Origin: a virus
DNA length: 21,522 nucleotides
IMG/VR virus record: IMGVR_UViG_3300021365_000139
Span: 1 to 21,522 of that record
Strand: one strand, 5' to 3'
The notes under the pieces are model-generated. The model was not told the DNA's origin and did no database searches. It was given only the letters and a program-made list of their open reading frames with translations. A program made the position numbers and the translations under genes. Positions 21,294-21,522 of the stretch are shown one piece after another (positions within the stretch are counted from its first letter, which is position 1; each line of letters opens with the position of its first letter).

Positions 21294-21522
21294 TTACCCT
21301 AGGTCAATGCTAACTCTGATGTCACCGGCCACCTGTACTTGGCTTCTATCTATGGGTTTATAGCCTGCACGATCAAGTAAATCCTTGCTCGCTTCTAGCT
21401 GAACGTACTCTGACTTAGCCCCCATAGCTAACCGTCTCACCGTTCCAGCTGCCAAGGTAGCACTCAGCCCGAACTCCTCGTTCATCCTCTGCATCAAGTA
21501 CTGCTGCACATGTGGTAGCTTC
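21294..21522 (-). CDS. terS: Probable terminase small subunit, C-terminal part (partial, cut by window edge)
   Basis: The frame is open to the window edge, reading KLPHVQQYLMQRMNEEFGLS onward. A GTG at 21509 is in frame, but the codons before it (KLPH) look like normal protein, so I take the gene as continuing beyond 21522. The C-terminal part, YVQLEASKDLLDRAGYKPID followed by SQVQVAGDIRVSIDLG, is typical of the end of phage terminase small subunits (LEAxKxxLDRAGYKPxDR). TerS recognises the packaging site and recruits TerL; its DNA-binding N-terminus would be outside the window. It is separated from terL by nine tiny genes rather than being adjacent. Confidence 0.75.
   Translation of the reverse strand, partial: KLPHVQQYLMQRMNEEFGLSATLAAGTVRRLAMGAKSEYVQLEASKDLLDRAGYKPIDRSQVQVAGDIRVSIDLG

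Noticed and set aside
21507-21509. GTG start for the terS-like gene.
   Set aside because: The frame stays open to the window edge with protein-like codons, and a complete small terminase of 71 aa would lack the DNA-binding domain.

Overview
This window is the late (packaging and virion) region of a tailed double-stranded DNA phage. Every gene I can support lies on the minus strand, so transcription runs from high to low coordinates. Genes are nearly gapless, with stop/start overlaps of the TAATG, ATGA and GTGA type. No tRNA, IS, integrase, CRISPR array or host housekeeping gene was seen. The set of portal, scaffold, capsid, two tail-tube proteins, three internal-virion-type proteins and a T7-gp17-type fibre indicates a podovirus with a T7-like virion plan. 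The small proteins around the terminase and the fibre-tip motifs resemble those of marine podoviruses of alphaproteobacteria. That host assignment is an inference from family resemblance; no host gene is present to confirm it.

Layout in transcription order. (1) 21522-19125: the C-terminal part of a probable small terminase subunit, a 231-bp non-coding gap, then nine tiny, mostly overlapping genes (38-111 aa). Three of these nine (38, 56 and 47 aa) are easily missed. (2) 19132-17609: large terminase (TerL). (3) 17547-14278: an MCFGGG small protein, portal, a Bbp19-like protein, scaffold, and a GNAT-like protein overlapping the scaffold by 89 nt. (4) 14199-10181: major capsid, gp11-like adaptor and gp12-like nozzle. 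(5) 10181-2622: three internal virion proteins of 157, 1203 and 1153 aa, which probably form the ejected core. (6) 2547-1: tail fibre, then a run of small genes that looks like a tail-tip cassette and continues past the window edge.

How it works together: TerS and TerL pump DNA through the portal into a shell built by capsid and scaffold. The gp11/gp12-type proteins close the portal and make the tail. The large internal proteins are expected to be ejected to form a conduit across the cell envelope. The fibre and tip proteins bind the host. No lysis gene, RNA polymerase or replication gene is visible in these 21.5 kb.

The most interesting non-gene signal is an 11-bp element, TTTGTGCGTTG on the coding strand. 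It occurs exactly three times, at 17598-17608, 14333-14343 and 2597-2607, with a degenerate fourth copy at 21116-21130. Three of these four sites end 49-53 bp before a start codon in one of the few intergenic gaps, and the other lies 133 bp before the capsid gene. I read it as a candidate late promoter or operator. Other points of interest are a family of MC[FM]GG small proteins with a shared C-terminal Arg/Ser/Phe motif, a pair of near-perfect 15-bp palindromes inside the scaffold gene, and a GC hairpin where the ribosome-binding site of the gp11-like gene should be.
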